A stretch of 64,000 nucleotides of DNA from an uncultured Enterobacterales bacterium (lineage in GTDB: Bacteria; Pseudomonadota; Gammaproteobacteria; Enterobacterales; CALYQQ01). A program made the position numbers and the translations under genes. The DNA lies in the NCBI GenBank assembly GCA_945288535.1, contig CALYQQ010000010.1, positions 46,560 to 110,559 of the forward strand, read 5' to 3'. The notes below the pieces were generated by a model. The model was not told the DNA's origin. It saw only the letters and a list, made by a program, of their open reading frames with translations, and did not search any database. Each line of letters opens with the position of its first letter. Position 1 is the stretch's first letter. Positions 46,421 through 56,263 of this stretch are shown piece after piece.

Positions 46421-47479
46421 TTACCAAGCCGGAAATGATAATTGCTTTTCAATGACAGGGTCAATTAAGGTAACATGTAAACCAACAAGCCTTACACCAC
46501 GATCACCACGGCGCTCATGCCAAATCTGATAAGCAATATTAATAAGGTCATCTTTATTTAAAGATGGCCAAATATGTTCTTGTGTTGTTAAACGAAAGTC
46601 ATCAAATTTAAATTTTACACCTTGCCGTGCAATTCTTAAATCAGGTTTTGTCTTAGCCAGCCTGTTTTCCAATTCAGGATAAAGTGTTTCTATAACTTCA
46701 AGGCAAGATGACCAATCATAAATATTAATAGCTAATGTTGTCTCTACACCAACTGATTTTCTTTGGCGATCACTATTAACAATACGAGGATCAATACCAT
46801 TACATCGTTCATATAAAATTCTGCCTAATTTGCCAAAACGTCGAAGTAATTCTGCTAAATCATAATTACGGACATCCGCGCAATGAATAAGCCCTAATTC
46901 TGCCAATTTTTTTGCTGTTACTTTTCCTACCCCTGGGATCTTGTTTAGTGGCAGTTGTAAGATAAATTCATCCATCTGTTGTGGCGATATAACAAATTGT
47001 CCATTAGGTTTATTAAGATCAGATGCAATTTTTGCTAAAAATTTTAAAGGTGCGACACCTGCTGATGCAGTAAGACTTAACTCATTAGCAATTTTCTGCC
47101 GAATTTCTTGCGCAATAAGTGTTGCTGAGCCGTGAAGCTGTGTTGTTTTAGTAACGTCCAAGTAAGCCTCATCTAATGATATCGGCTCAATTATTGATGT
47201 ATAACGTTGAAATATACGATGAATTTGTTGAGATATTTCTTTATATAAAGACATTCGCCCCGTAACAACTTTTAATTGAGGGCATAATTTTAACGCTTGC
47301 GCGGTAGACATAGCACTATGGATACCATAGCGTCGAGCAATATAATTAGCTGTACAAATCACACCTCGGCGTTCAGCTTTACCACCGACAGCCATCGGAA
47401 TACGTGACAATGATGGATCATCTCGCATTTCAACCGCGGCATAAAAACAGTCCATATCAATATGGATAATTTTTCGCAT
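46421..47479 (-). CDS. dinB: DNA polymerase IV
   Basis: DinB is the Y-family translesion polymerase. The 352 residues equal the E. coli length within one. Catalytic acids are in HIDMDCFYAAVE (Asp8) and SLDEAYLDVT (Asp103, Glu104); a helix-hairpin-helix (LNKIPGVGKVTAKKL) and the little-finger domain follow. The very C-terminal clamp-binding end reads KQLSFPAW. A perfect LexA box lies 22 bases upstream, so induction by the SOS response is expected. Confidence 0.97.
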   Translation of the reverse strand: MRKIIHIDMDCFYAAVEMRDDPSLSRIPMAVGGKAERRGVICTANYIARRYGIHSAMSTAQALKLCPQLKVVTGRMSLYKEISQQIHRIFQRYTSIIEPISLDEAYLDVTKTTQLHGSATLIAQEIRQKIANELSLTASAGVAPLKFLAKIASDLNKPNGQFVISPQQMDEFILQLPLNKIPGVGKVTAKKLAELGLIHCADVRNYDLAELLRRFGKLGRILYERCNGIDPRIVNSDRQRKSVGVETTLAINIYDWSSCLEVIETLYPELENRLAKTKPDLRIARQGVKFKFDDFRLTTQEHIWPSLNKDDLINIAYQIWHERRGDRGVRLVGLHVTLIDPVIEKQLSFPAW

Positions 47480-47902
47480 GACTTAACATCTCAATAACAA
47501 TAGCTGTATAAATATACAGCTTGGCAGCCAATATTTCAAGTATACTCGTGTTAGTCACGAACAAACTAACCATAACGTATTTTATTATCAATAACCGTAT
47601 TAACAAAAATCAATATTGTTATAAATCAAATAGTCATATGCGTAATCAACTATATTTAATATAAATAATGTTCTTTTATGCATAATGATAATTGTCAGCG
47701 TCTAGAGAAATTTGCTAATATTTTGATGTTTATAGTAACTTAATGATATAAATAAAAATAATTTGCTGATTATCTAAGTATTTCCAATTTTTGTATCGAT
47801 AAAATCACTAGTTTTATTTATAAATTAGGTAAAATAATAAAATTTAACTATAAAATATTATAATAACTCATTAATTTAACTTTTAAATTGCTAAGGATCT
47901 TA
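47480..47902. other. Divergent intergenic region dinB / yafK
   Basis: It contains the LexA box at 47502-47521 near dinB; the rest is AT-rich with no supported gene. In E. coli several genes lie between dinB and yafK; none is visible. Confidence 0.6.
47502..47521. promoter_or_regulatory. LexA (SOS) box of dinB
   Basis: The sequence is a perfect palindrome with 9-base arms and contains CTGT-N8-ACAG with an all A/T centre, the gammaproteobacterial LexA consensus. It ends 22 bases before the dinB start codon, where repressor would block transcription. Confidence 0.85.
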
Positions 47903-48604
47903 ATGAAATTACAAGGAATGTTACTTTTAATTGTGATATTAATCACATCTATCCCTTTCTCAGTTAATGCTAATAAAGCGCATAATTATAAACTTAATCC
48001 ATTATTAACTGATGAGAAATTATCTCAAGTAGGGTTACCTATCTATATTCGTATTTTTAAAAAAGAAGGTATCCTTGAACTTTATGCTAAACAAAAATCG
48101 ACATTTCAATTAGTAGATTCTTATCCTATCTGTAGTTATTCTGGTGATTTAGGCCCAAAACAGCGATTAAATGATAAACAAAGCCCTGAAGGTTTTTATA
48201 TAACAAAAATGCAAATGCTTAATCCTTATAGCCAATATCATTTATCATTTAAATTAAATTATCCCAACCAATTTGACAAAAATAGAGGTAATACAGGTGG
48301 ATTGATTATGATTCATGGTGGTTGCTCATCTATTGGATGTTATGCTATGGGCGATAATAATATTGAAGAAATATATTACTTTCTTGCTCAAGCTCTACAA
48401 CATGGCCAACCTTATGTAAACATTCATATATTTCCTTTTCGTATGACAAAAGATAATATGCAATCTTATGCCGATTCTACTCATTATGCTTTTTGGCAGC
48501 AATTACAACCAGCCTATGACTTTTTTGAACGATATAAACAGCTTCCAGAAATTAGCATACAACATAATAGTTATACATTAGTGTCATCTATACCCGAGTC
48601 GTAA
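47903..48604 (+). CDS. yafK: L,D-transpeptidase-like Lpp-peptidoglycan hydrolase YafK (DpaA)
   Basis: YafK (DpaA/LdtF) has a YkuD fold and in E. coli cuts Braun lipoprotein from peptidoglycan. The 233-residue product has a signal peptide ending near VNA, then YIRIFKKEGILELYAK, GPKQRLNDKQSPEGFY and the catalytic IHGGCSSIGCYAM (His and Cys of the YkuD site). The ATG at 47903 follows AAGGA; a TTG frame start at 47888 overlaps that site. It is close to the E. coli protein but lacks its longer C-terminal tail. Confidence 0.92.
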   Translation: MKLQGMLLLIVILITSIPFSVNANKAHNYKLNPLLTDEKLSQVGLPIYIRIFKKEGILELYAKQKSTFQLVDSYPICSYSGDLGPKQRLNDKQSPEGFYITKMQMLNPYSQYHLSFKLNYPNQFDKNRGNTGGLIMIHGGCSSIGCYAMGDNNIEEIYYFLAQALQHGQPYVNIHIFPFRMTKDNMQSYADSTHYAFWQQLQPAYDFFERYKQLPEISIQHNSYTLVSSIPES

Positions 48605-48704
48605 AAAATAACAAAGATAAAGGATGTATTCACTGATTTATGCAATAATGAATATACAAAGCAAACGATTTAATCTAGAAAAGGATACTCTTCTTGTCAC
48701 ACAA

Positions 48705-49472
48705 TTATATAATTTTATGGCCTAAATGAAATAAAATAGCCTGGCCTGATTGAACTTTTGTCCATTTTTCATTAAATGTCAGTGGCTGAGTTGCGATGAT
48801 ACTAACAATATCTGTAGCCGATGCCTCATACTGGAAGTCAACTTCGACATCATCATCTAATAATTTAGCACGACCAAAAGGAGCTGTACGTGTTATCCAA
48901 TGTAAGTGCGTGGAACAATATGCATAAACATACTTGCCATTGGTAAGCAACATATTAAATACCCCTTTAGTTTGTAAATAAGCGGCACACACTGTCACAA
49001 AATCGAATACAGATTTCCAGTGAACCGGCCTACGTTGATAGCGACATGATAATTGGTGTAATAACCAACAAAATGCATGTTCGCTATCCGTTTGCCCAAT
49101 AGGGCGATGGTGTCCCGTTGCTAACTTTTTATAACCTTTTAATTGCCCATTATGGGCGAATGTCCAACTTTGCCCCCATAGCTCTCTAGTAAAAGGATGT
49201 GTATTTTCTAATGCAATACTGCCCTTGTTCGCCTGTCGAATATGTGAAATAACTGCACAAGATTTTATTGGATATTCTTGTACAAATCTGGCTATTTGCG
49301 ACATATAACTGGGATGTGGGTCTTTAAATGTACGACAACCTTTTCCCTCATAAAAGGTGATTCCCCAGCCATCTTTATGTGGTCCAGTTTCACCACCACG
49401 CTTAATTAATCCTGAAAAACTAAAGCAAATATCAGTCGGTACATTTGCGCTCATTCCCAAAAGCTCACACAT
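48705..49472 (-). CDS. yafJ: Class II glutamine amidotransferase-like protein YafJ
   Basis: YafJ carries an N-terminal nucleophile amidotransferase domain with catalytic Cys2 (MCELLGMSAN). The 255 residues equal the E. coli length, with ISHIRQANKG, ENTHPFTRELWG, TFAHNGQL and GQTDSEHAFCW typical of glutaminase domains. The acceptor is unknown. AAGGAG precedes the ATG. It starts 32 bases after gmhA on the same strand, so they are likely co-transcribed. Confidence 0.93.
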   Translation of the reverse strand: MCELLGMSANVPTDICFSFSGLIKRGGETGPHKDGWGITFYEGKGCRTFKDPHPSYMSQIARFVQEYPIKSCAVISHIRQANKGSIALENTHPFTRELWGQSWTFAHNGQLKGYKKLATGHHRPIGQTDSEHAFCWLLHQLSCRYQRRPVHWKSVFDFVTVCAAYLQTKGVFNMLLTNGKYVYAYCSTHLHWITRTAPFGRAKLLDDDVEVDFQYEASATDIVSIIATQPLTFNEKWTKVQSGQAILFHLGHKII

Positions 49473-49504
49473 CCTTATCTCCTTTCATAAAATGGTTTGC
49501 TTAT

Positions 49505-50086
49505 TTAATTCATTGCCATTTCTTTCTCAATCAACAAGATAAGAATATGAATAATTTTAATATGAATTTCTTGTATACGATCGGCATAACCAAAATGATC
49601 TACTCGTATTTCAACATCAGCTAATCCTTGCATTTCCCCCCCCTCTTTACCCGTTAATGTTATTACATTCATATTATTACGCCGAGCGGCTTCAATAGCA
49701 TGGATAATATTTGCGGAATTACCTGATGTCGAAATGCCTAATAATACATCACCGGGACGACCTACAGCCTCTACATAACGAGAAAAAACAGCATCATAAC
49801 CAAAATCATTACCTACACATGATAAATGGCTGGGATCAGAAATGGCTATTCCTGGATAACCAGGGCGATTTTCACGATAACGGCCTGTCAATTCTTCAGC
49901 AAAATGCATAGCATCACAATGTGATCCTCCATTACCACAAGAAAGGACTTTCCCTCCGACTTTGAAACTATTAGCAATTAGCTGGGCAGCCCGTTGTATT
50001 GCTTCAATCTTACTTTGATCTTTTATAAAGTTATCTAATACATTGGCTGCTTCATTTAATTCACTACGAATCAAATCACGATACAT
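49505..50086 (-). CDS. gmhA: Phosphoheptose isomerase
   Basis: GmhA converts sedoheptulose-7-phosphate to D-glycero-D-manno-heptose-7-phosphate, the first step of ADP-heptose synthesis for the LPS inner core. The 193 residues match E. coli (192), with the SIS-domain motifs [21 protein letters not shown] and LGISTSGNS. The start at 50086 ([13 protein letters not shown]) follows GGGGTG. Its presence implies a heptose-containing LPS core. Confidence 0.97.
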   Translation of the reverse strand: MYRDLIRSELNEAANVLDNFIKDQSKIEAIQRAAQLIANSFKVGGKVLSCGNGGSHCDAMHFAEELTGRYRENRPGYPGIAISDPSHLSCVGNDFGYDAVFSRYVEAVGRPGDVLLGISTSGNSANIIHAIEAARRNNMNVITLTGKEGGEMQGLADVEIRVDHFGYADRIQEIHIKIIHILILLIEKEMAMN

Positions 50087-50627
50087 AATCACCCCATTAT
50101 TTAAAGAAATTCATTTATCTTAATCCTAAAAATAACACGTTAACACATTGTTATACTTATTTTTCTATATTATTTATTAAATTAATCTGATTATTATTCG
50201 CATTACTGTCATTTAAATAAGAACAGTAATCTTATTATCACTTAGATAATTAGCGTAATTATTTTTATTTGGTATAGTTTGTCGCCGTTGTTTTTTTAGT
50301 TAATATGACTAACAACCGCTAAATTAAGTAAATACAACGTTTAAATTACGTATGTATAGTATATGATACCAAAGTGGCTTTATGTATCATGGGGTAATAG
50401 GAATTCCTATTATTTATTTTACATTAACCCCACGAAGCACCAATTATTCTACTTATTTTTTATATGCGATTTATTGATTAACGTCGCATAGCAATGATTA
50501 GCGGTCTCTCGATAATCGTATGAACATAGTGAGCATGGTTTAATGCCTTACACTTTATCTATTTACCAAATAAACTATTATGACGTTGTATCTAGCTTAT
50601 TTATCAATGACTATATTAGGATTAGGC
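50087..50627. other. Non-coding spacer between dnaQ and gmhA
   Basis: These 541 bases hold no supported gene. They contain an 18-bp perfect palindrome at 50395-50412. In E. coli a tRNA-Asp lies beside dnaQ; none is present here. Confidence 0.5.
50395..50412. repeat. 18-bp perfect palindrome
   Basis: TAATAGGAATTCCTATTA reads the same on both strands, with GGGG shortly before and CCCC about 20 bases after. It may be an operator or the core of a hairpin. It lies about 310 bases upstream of gmhA. Confidence 0.45.
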
Positions 50628-51368
50628 TTAATTACGCCATAAGCAATTTCCTTTTTTACTCACTAAATTAAGGCGCTCTTCATGCTGAAGTAATTCCTGT
50701 TCTGATGCATAAATTATTTTTAATTCATCAGTATGATTATCAAGCCGTTGAATAGTATTACCCACGACGGCCTGCGCAGCTTCATATTCATTAGCAAAAG
50801 CAATCGATGTTTGACCACCTGTCATCGCCAAATAGACTTCTGCTAAAATCTCAGCATCGAGTAATGCACCATGCAGTGTTCTACGACTGTTATCAATATG
50901 ATAACGGTCACATAATGCGTCTAAATTATTTCTTTTACCCGGAAATAATTTCCGTGCCATCGCCAATGTATCTGTCACCTTACAAAACGTCTCTACTGTT
51001 GGTAATGGTTTTTTTAATAAGCCAAATTCATAATTGATAAAGCCAATATCGAACGATGCATTATGAATAATTAACTCGGAATTACGTATAAATTGATAAA
51101 AATCATCTGCAATAGCCGAAAATAGCGGTTTATCCATTAAGTCTTTATCACTAATACCATGTACTTTATAAGCATCCGGATCGACACTACGATCAGGTTT
51201 GATATAGACATGAAAATGTTCACCTGTTAAACGGCGATTTATCACCTCTACGGCCCCAATCTCTATAATCCGATGGCCTTCAAAATGAGGGCCACCAGAA
51301 GTATTCATACCCGTTGTTTCAGTATCAAGAACAATTTGTCGTGTTATAGTAGTGCTAATATCCATCAT
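50628..51368 (-). CDS. dnaQ: DNA polymerase III epsilon subunit (proofreading exonuclease)
   Basis: DnaQ is the 3'-5' proofreading subunit. The 246 residues match E. coli, with Exo I IVLDTETTGMN, Exo II IHNASFDIGF and Exo III HGALLDAEILAEVYL, and the C-terminal alpha-binding tail ending CLWRN. Two adjacent ATGs (51368 and 51365) are possible starts. It is divergent from rnhA with a 56-base gap, as in E. coli. Confidence 0.97.
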   Translation of the reverse strand: MMDISTTITRQIVLDTETTGMNTSGGPHFEGHRIIEIGAVEVINRRLTGEHFHVYIKPDRSVDPDAYKVHGISDKDLMDKPLFSAIADDFYQFIRNSELIIHNASFDIGFINYEFGLLKKPLPTVETFCKVTDTLAMARKLFPGKRNNLDALCDRYHIDNSRRTLHGALLDAEILAEVYLAMTGGQTSIAFANEYEAAQAVVGNTIQRLDNHTDELKIIYASEQELLQHEERLNLVSKKGNCLWRN

Positions 51369-51424
51369 TTTATGTCACACTTAGTCAATATTATCGTTAA
51401 TTTAAGTCTACCAGAGAATAGTTA
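51369..51424. promoter_or_regulatory. Shared divergent promoter region dnaQ / rnhA
   Basis: Only 56 bases separate the start codons, so promoters for the two genes must overlap or extend into the coding regions. The same compact arrangement is known in E. coli. No exact -10/-35 pair is assigned. Confidence 0.6.
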
Positions 51425-51889
51425 ATGAAGCAGATAGAAATTTTTACAGATGGTTCATGTTTGGGAAATCCTGGTCCTGGAGGTTATGGTATTGTCTTAC
51501 GTTATAAACAGCATGAAAAAAAACTGAGTGCTGGATATTTTTTAACGACAAATAACCGTATGGAAATGCTTGGAGCCATACATGCCTTACAAGCATTAAA
51601 TGAATCATGTTCCGTTATATTAACATCAGATAGTCAATATTTACGCCAAGGTATTACACAGTGGATCCACAATTGGAAAAAGCGAAATTGGAAAACAGCT
51701 GATAAAAAACCAGTACGTAATCAAGATCTATGGCAATTATTAGATATGTTAGCCAATAAACACACTATTCATTGGAATTGGGTGAAAGGGCACGCAGGCC
51801 ATGTTGAAAATGAGCTATGTGATCAACTTGCTCGTAATGCAGCATTGACCCCTACATTACAAGATGAAGGTTATCAACCTGATATTTAA
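51425..51889 (+). CDS. rnhA: Ribonuclease HI
   Basis: RNase HI removes RNA from RNA-DNA hybrids. The 154 residues match E. coli (155) with catalytic Asp9, Glu47, Asp69 and Asp133 all present, and the basic handle region [18 protein letters not shown]. It converges with yafS; a short dyad (AAAGAATA/TATTCTTT, 51897-51929) spans the gap and may act as a weak terminator. Confidence 0.97.
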   Translation: MKQIEIFTDGSCLGNPGPGGYGIVLRYKQHEKKLSAGYFLTTNNRMEMLGAIHALQALNESCSVILTSDSQYLRQGITQWIHNWKKRNWKTADKKPVRNQDLWQLLDMLANKHTIHWNWVKGHAGHVENELCDQLARNAALTPTLQDEGYQPDI

Positions 51890-51920
51890 ATTAAAAAAAG
51901 AATATTCATTCCAACTTCGT

Positions 51921-52640
51921 TTATTCTTTATAAAATTTATTATTAACAATGATAGGTCGATTAGCCCATCCTATTTTCCGAGTAGGATAATAATGTGGCA
52001 ATAACATGAGCGGAATTGTTTTCTTTCTTGCTATAATAAAATTAATGCAGCCTAACGAAGGAAACAATGAAAGCATAGTTTTACTAAATCGAGCAGTCGA
52101 TGGTAAAAATGGAAATGTTTTAATAGATAGCACTTCATAATTTAATAAGGATAACCAATCTATTAGTCTAGCATTACTTATTAAATGACCGGAATAAACG
52201 GGGTATTTTTTGTTAGAGATTAAATGGGTCAAACTGAGTAGACTTGTAGCATTGAATCCACTTATAATTAACCAGCCATCATCTATTAAAATACGATCTA
52301 TCTCTCTTAATAATTGATGTGGGTAAAAAATGTAAGGGAGTAAATGTAAAGCTAAACAAGCATCAATAGATTTTTCCTGGAAAGGCAATTGATAATAATT
52401 ACCTATAACATCGAGTTTATTACCTGTGCAAGCAAAATTAATATGATAATTTATATTACATTTATGCGTATCAAGCTGCGTACTTAATGAGCCTAGTTTT
52501 AAAAGATAACGTCCAAATAATTTGTTTAAGCAAGAATTAAGCTGTTGTTGTATCGCCTGTTGATAAAATTCACCTGATGATATGTCTTGCCAGTGCTCAG
52601 GATAGTTAATTACTTGACTTGTGGCGGTTGCCTTTATCAT
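51921..52640 (-). CDS. yafS: SAM-dependent methyltransferase-like protein YafS
   Basis: YafS is a conserved protein with a class I methyltransferase domain; its substrate is unknown. The 239 residues are close to the E. coli length, with HWQDISSGEF near the start and a methyltransferase_11-type core (LPFQEKSIDACLALHLLPY, ILIDDGWLIISGFN). The first SAM motif is weakly conserved (NKLDVIGN). It is divergent from gloB, with a 40-base gap, as in E. coli. Confidence 0.9.
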   Translation of the reverse strand: MIKATATSQVINYPEHWQDISSGEFYQQAIQQQLNSCLNKLFGRYLLKLGSLSTQLDTHKCNINYHINFACTGNKLDVIGNYYQLPFQEKSIDACLALHLLPYIFYPHQLLREIDRILIDDGWLIISGFNATSLLSLTHLISNKKYPVYSGHLISNARLIDWLSLLNYEVLSIKTFPFLPSTARFSKTMLSLFPSLGCINFIIARKKTIPLMLLPHYYPTRKIGWANRPIIVNNKFYKE

Positions 52641-52680
52641 CTTACCATAACCTTCATTCTATTTTACAGAGGTACTTAAT

Positions 52681-53439
52681 ATGCATATGCAGCTTATTGC
52701 TATACCTACCTTTACAGACAACTACATTTGGTTATTGCGAACTACACAACAGGCTATCATCATTGATCCAGGTGATGCAATGCCTGTCATTAATTATTTA
52801 CAAAAAGAAAAATGTCAACCTGCTGCAATATTGTTGACACATCATCATTGGGATCATACCGATGGCGTCGCCTTATTAAAACAACACTATCCTGATATTG
52901 CAGTTTATGGCCCAAATGAAACAAAAGATAAAGGAATAAATCATTTAATTAGTGATGGAGATCATATTGTAATTGGTACATTTCGTTTTTTAGTTATAGC
53001 TGTTCCCGGGCATACACTTGGTCATGTCGCTTACTATTGTAAACCTTGGTTATTTTGTGGTGATACACTCTTATCTGGTGGCTGCGGTAAAATATTTGAA
53101 GGAACAGCACAACAATTGTATCACTCTTTAAATAAACTTGCTTCTCTTCCTGATGATACGCAAATTTGTTGCGGACATGAATATACATTATCTAATATGA
53201 AATTTGCCGCGCATATTCTTCCAACAGATCCAGATATTCAGCATTATTTACATGAAGTTATAAAAAGACGTCAACAATCACTTTCCACCCTACCATCATT
53301 ATTATCTACAGAAAAGAAAATAAATATATTTTTACGCTGTAATTCCATAAAAAAAACACAGACTATTCTGCCAGCTAATTCATTGAGTTCTCCAGAAATT
53401 TTATTTGCTACGTTACGTCAATTAAAAAATAGCTATTAG
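52681..53439 (+). CDS. gloB: Hydroxyacylglutathione hydrolase (glyoxalase II)
   Basis: GloB hydrolyses S-lactoylglutathione to D-lactate and glutathione. The 252 residues match E. coli (251). The metal site THHHWDH keeps the HxHxDH pattern; GHTLGH, FCGDTL and CGHEYT supply the remaining ligands. It is divergent from yafS and 74 bases upstream of mltD. Confidence 0.96.
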   Translation: MHMQLIAIPTFTDNYIWLLRTTQQAIIIDPGDAMPVINYLQKEKCQPAAILLTHHHWDHTDGVALLKQHYPDIAVYGPNETKDKGINHLISDGDHIVIGTFRFLVIAVPGHTLGHVAYYCKPWLFCGDTLLSGGCGKIFEGTAQQLYHSLNKLASLPDDTQICCGHEYTLSNMKFAAHILPTDPDIQHYLHEVIKRRQQSLSTLPSLLSTEKKINIFLRCNSIKKTQTILPANSLSSPEILFATLRQLKNSY

Positions 53440-53513
53440 TTTTTAGTTGTTAAGTACAAAAAAGATCAGTATCATCGGCCAACTTTATAAAATTTAAACA
53501 ACAATATAAAAAA

Positions 53514-55028
53514 ATGAAAGCAAAAGTGATCCTTTTAGCTTCTGTCTTGTTGGTCGGTTGCCAATCTCAATTTACATATTTAGATGGCTCGTCAAAAATG
53601 CATACTTCGGAAATTTCACTCAAGACAAAGCAAAATAATACTGTTTATGCCTCTTTGGACTGGCTGAATGTTAACGATGAAAATCTTTGGCAATATTTAG
53701 GCAGTGAAATTAATATCGCTATACCTGAAAATAAAAAAATTATCAATGAACGTAAACGTTATCTGACACATAAAGTTTATCTGGAAGATATTGCGCAAAT
53801 TGCCGAACCGTATATGTACTGGATTATCACTGAACTCAAAAAACGTGATATGCCAGTTGAGTTAGCGTTATTGCCTATAATAGAAAGTGCATTTGATCCA
53901 AAGGCGACATCTTCAGCGCAAGCAACCGGACTTTGGCAAATTGTACCAACTACGGGTATTTATTATGGGTTAAAACAAAACCAATGGTATGATGGTCGTA
54001 ATGATATCGCGGCCTCGACTACTGCTGCGCTTACTATGCTAAGCAAATTACATGATATGTTTAATGGGGACTGGCTATTAGCTATTGCCGCTTATAATAG
54101 TGGCGAAGGCCGGGTATTAAATGCAATAAAAGCAAATAAAGCGAAAGGAAAACCAACAGATTTTTGGTCATTAGATTTGCCACAAGAAACATCTATCTAT
54201 GTACCTAGAATGTTAGCATTAATTGATATTATTAAGCATCAAAAGAAATACGGCATAATATTACCTGATACGGATCCACGTAGAGCATTGGAACAAATTA
54301 ATATAGGCCAACAAATTGAATTGAGTAAAGTGGCTAATATGACAGGTTTATCTATTACAGATATTAAAAAATACAATGCAGGTTATAAGCATTCTGTGAC
54401 ACCACCTGATGGTCCTCATACTATTATGCTACCTAGATTGTATAGTCGCTCTTTTGCTGAACGCATAAAAAAACAATCTGATGTCTTTATTGACCAAATG
54501 ACTTATATTAGTTCTAGCAATGAATCCATTGAGCTAATTGCTGCTCGTTATAATAGTAATGCTGATGCAATAAAAATCGCTAATCAATTAGATAAAAAGG
54601 ATAAAACAATTACGAAAGGTATGATATTGACTATTCCACAATTTAGCAATGAAGTCACCTTGAGTTTAGAACAAGCACAATTATTAGCACAACAAAAAAT
54701 AATTACACCCCGAAAAGGAACGTATAAAGTTATTTCAGGCGATACTTTATCAACTATAGCGAAAAAACTTAACGTAAAGACAAATGATTTAAAGGAATGG
54801 AATAAAATTAAAGATGCGAATAAATTAAAACTTCATCAAACCATTCATTATTTAATTTATAGTAATAATTTACGTAAAGTTATATATAGCGTTAATATCG
54901 GTGATACCATGACAAGTATAGCTAAAAAGTATAACGTCAATATTAATGATGTATTACAGTGGAACAGCGAAATACCTAATATTCATCAATTAAAAAAAGG
55001 TGAGCAGCTTACGCTTTATATAAATTAA
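53514..55028 (+). CDS. mltD: Membrane-bound lytic murein transglycosylase D
   Basis: MltD is an outer-membrane lipoprotein that cleaves peptidoglycan to 1,6-anhydro products. The 504 residues exceed the E. coli length (452). The lipobox is LLVGC (Cys16). The SLT domain (about 100-220) has catalytic Glu124 in LPIIESAFDP, followed by ATGLWQIVP and AAYNSGEGRV. The C-terminus has two clear LysM repeats (about 402-446 and 454-503) and one weaker copy (about 335-385), more than the two usual in E. coli. It ends in a strong terminator. Confidence 0.95.
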   Translation: MKAKVILLASVLLVGCQSQFTYLDGSSKMHTSEISLKTKQNNTVYASLDWLNVNDENLWQYLGSEINIAIPENKKIINERKRYLTHKVYLEDIAQIAEPYMYWIITELKKRDMPVELALLPIIESAFDPKATSSAQATGLWQIVPTTGIYYGLKQNQWYDGRNDIAASTTAALTMLSKLHDMFNGDWLLAIAAYNSGEGRVLNAIKANKAKGKPTDFWSLDLPQETSIYVPRMLALIDIIKHQKKYGIILPDTDPRRALEQINIGQQIELSKVANMTGLSITDIKKYNAGYKHSVTPPDGPHTIMLPRLYSRSFAERIKKQSDVFIDQMTYISSSNESIELIAARYNSNADAIKIANQLDKKDKTITKGMILTIPQFSNEVTLSLEQAQLLAQQKIITPRKGTYKVISGDTLSTIAKKLNVKTNDLKEWNKIKDANKLKLHQTIHYLIYSNNLRKVIYSVNIGDTMTSIAKKYNVNINDVLQWNSEIPNIHQLKKGEQLTLYIN

Positions 55029-55046
55029 TCAATTTTATATGGTTAT

Positions 55047-55097
55047 TGATAGTTAATCATATTTTAATTAGGAAAATATAATTAACTATCATTTTTT
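55047..55097 (+). terminator. Terminator after mltD
   Basis: TGATAGTTAAT pairs with ATTAACTATCA, and inside it ATATTTT pairs with AAAATAT; six T follow at 55092-55097. It lies 18 bases after the mltD stop and only just past the end of convergent yafD. Confidence 0.88.
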
Positions 55098-55100
55098 CTA

Positions 55101-55892
55101 CTATTTAATCACTGTTTTATGTTGTGGATCCATAAAAAATCTAACTTTTAATAGATTATGATCAGATGCGCACGTTTCGAAAACAGATGCTTCAAAAAAA
55201 TCTAAGTCACGGTAAAAAACAAAATCTAAAGGTAGCCCAAAGACTTTTTTCCGAAAATCCCGGCGAAATTTAACTTTTTGTAGTCCCATTTGATGAGTTA
55301 ATTGATAAAGTATTCGCAAGCGTCGTCGATTCCACGTATTAAAATCGCCGGCAAAGATTACAGGTCCCTTGTGTAACATAATTGGCTCAACAATCGCTTC
55401 TAATTGTTGCTTATAAATAGAACAACCAATACTGAAATTAATCGCATGTACATTTACCATCATTAATAAACGACCATCATAAAGGGGATAGACGGTGATT
55501 AATGCTGATTTGGGTAAACGTAATAAAGGTTCATTTTTTATAAAAGGACAACAATAAACAGGATGCGCTACCGATAGTGTCATCACTCCTGAGGGATGAC
55601 TAGCTAATGTCAAGGCCGGGACTTGATCTGCAACTAAAAAATGTGATGTAGCAAAATTAACTAATTCAGGCGTAGTTTGTGCTTCCTGCAATAAAACCAA
55701 TTGACAGTCGTGTACATGTTGTTTTAAAACCGACAACCAATCTGATTTTTGTTGTTTAAAGATATTCCAAACAACAACCGAGAGGAAACCTGATTTCGCA
55801 ATAGGTTGATCAATATCCATTTGACTATCAGTATAAATTTCCTGAATCGGCTGCTTTGCTCTATAACGTAATGCATAATTTTTTTTTGTCAT
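55101..55892 (-). CDS. yafD: Endonuclease/exonuclease/phosphatase family protein YafD
   Basis: YafD has the EEP fold shared with exonuclease III and Mg-dependent phosphodiesterases; its substrate is unproven. The 263-residue product aligns with E. coli YafD (266), with VWNIFKQQKSDWLSVLK, LLQEAQTTPELV, HPSGVMTLSVAHPVYCCP, AGDFNTWNRRR and ASDHNLL. The ATG at 55892 is chosen by alignment (MTKKNYALRYRAKQP); a frame to 55910 adds six residues. No strong ribosome binding site was seen. Confidence 0.92.
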   Translation of the reverse strand: MTKKNYALRYRAKQPIQEIYTDSQMDIDQPIAKSGFLSVVVWNIFKQQKSDWLSVLKQHVHDCQLVLLQEAQTTPELVNFATSHFLVADQVPALTLASHPSGVMTLSVAHPVYCCPFIKNEPLLRLPKSALITVYPLYDGRLLMMVNVHAINFSIGCSIYKQQLEAIVEPIMLHKGPVIFAGDFNTWNRRRLRILYQLTHQMGLQKVKFRRDFRKKVFGLPLDFVFYRDLDFFEASVFETCASDHNLLKVRFFMDPQHKTVIK

Positions 55893-56263
55893 TATGATAT
55901 TAAAAACCACATAAACCAGCTATTTATTAAGCTAAAAATCCCAAATAAATTATCCTTAAATTTAACAACAATAATTTATTATATAATCGAATAATAATAA
56001 AATTTCTTGTTATGGTATAAGCTTATCGCTATAACGATAGTTATAGTCTAGCATTTTTATATATAAATAAATGTACTCTCTTTATTATTATTTTAATATG
56101 AGTTTATATAATATTTTTTATTTTAATTTTACGCAAAAAAATAAAATAGTTTACATTTTATCTTTCCTATAATAAATTTAAACCCATTTACTAGTACAGT
56201 GATTTTATTATGTCCTTTATTATAAAATAAAACAATAAAAGTATTATTCGAAAGGAGTTACAC
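55893..56263. other. Intergenic region upstream of the nhaC-type operon
   Basis: AT-rich with no supported gene. A small dyad (CTATAAC-GATA-GTTATAG, 56029-56046) is present. The promoters of yafD and the antiporter operon should lie here; none could be assigned with confidence. Confidence 0.45.
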
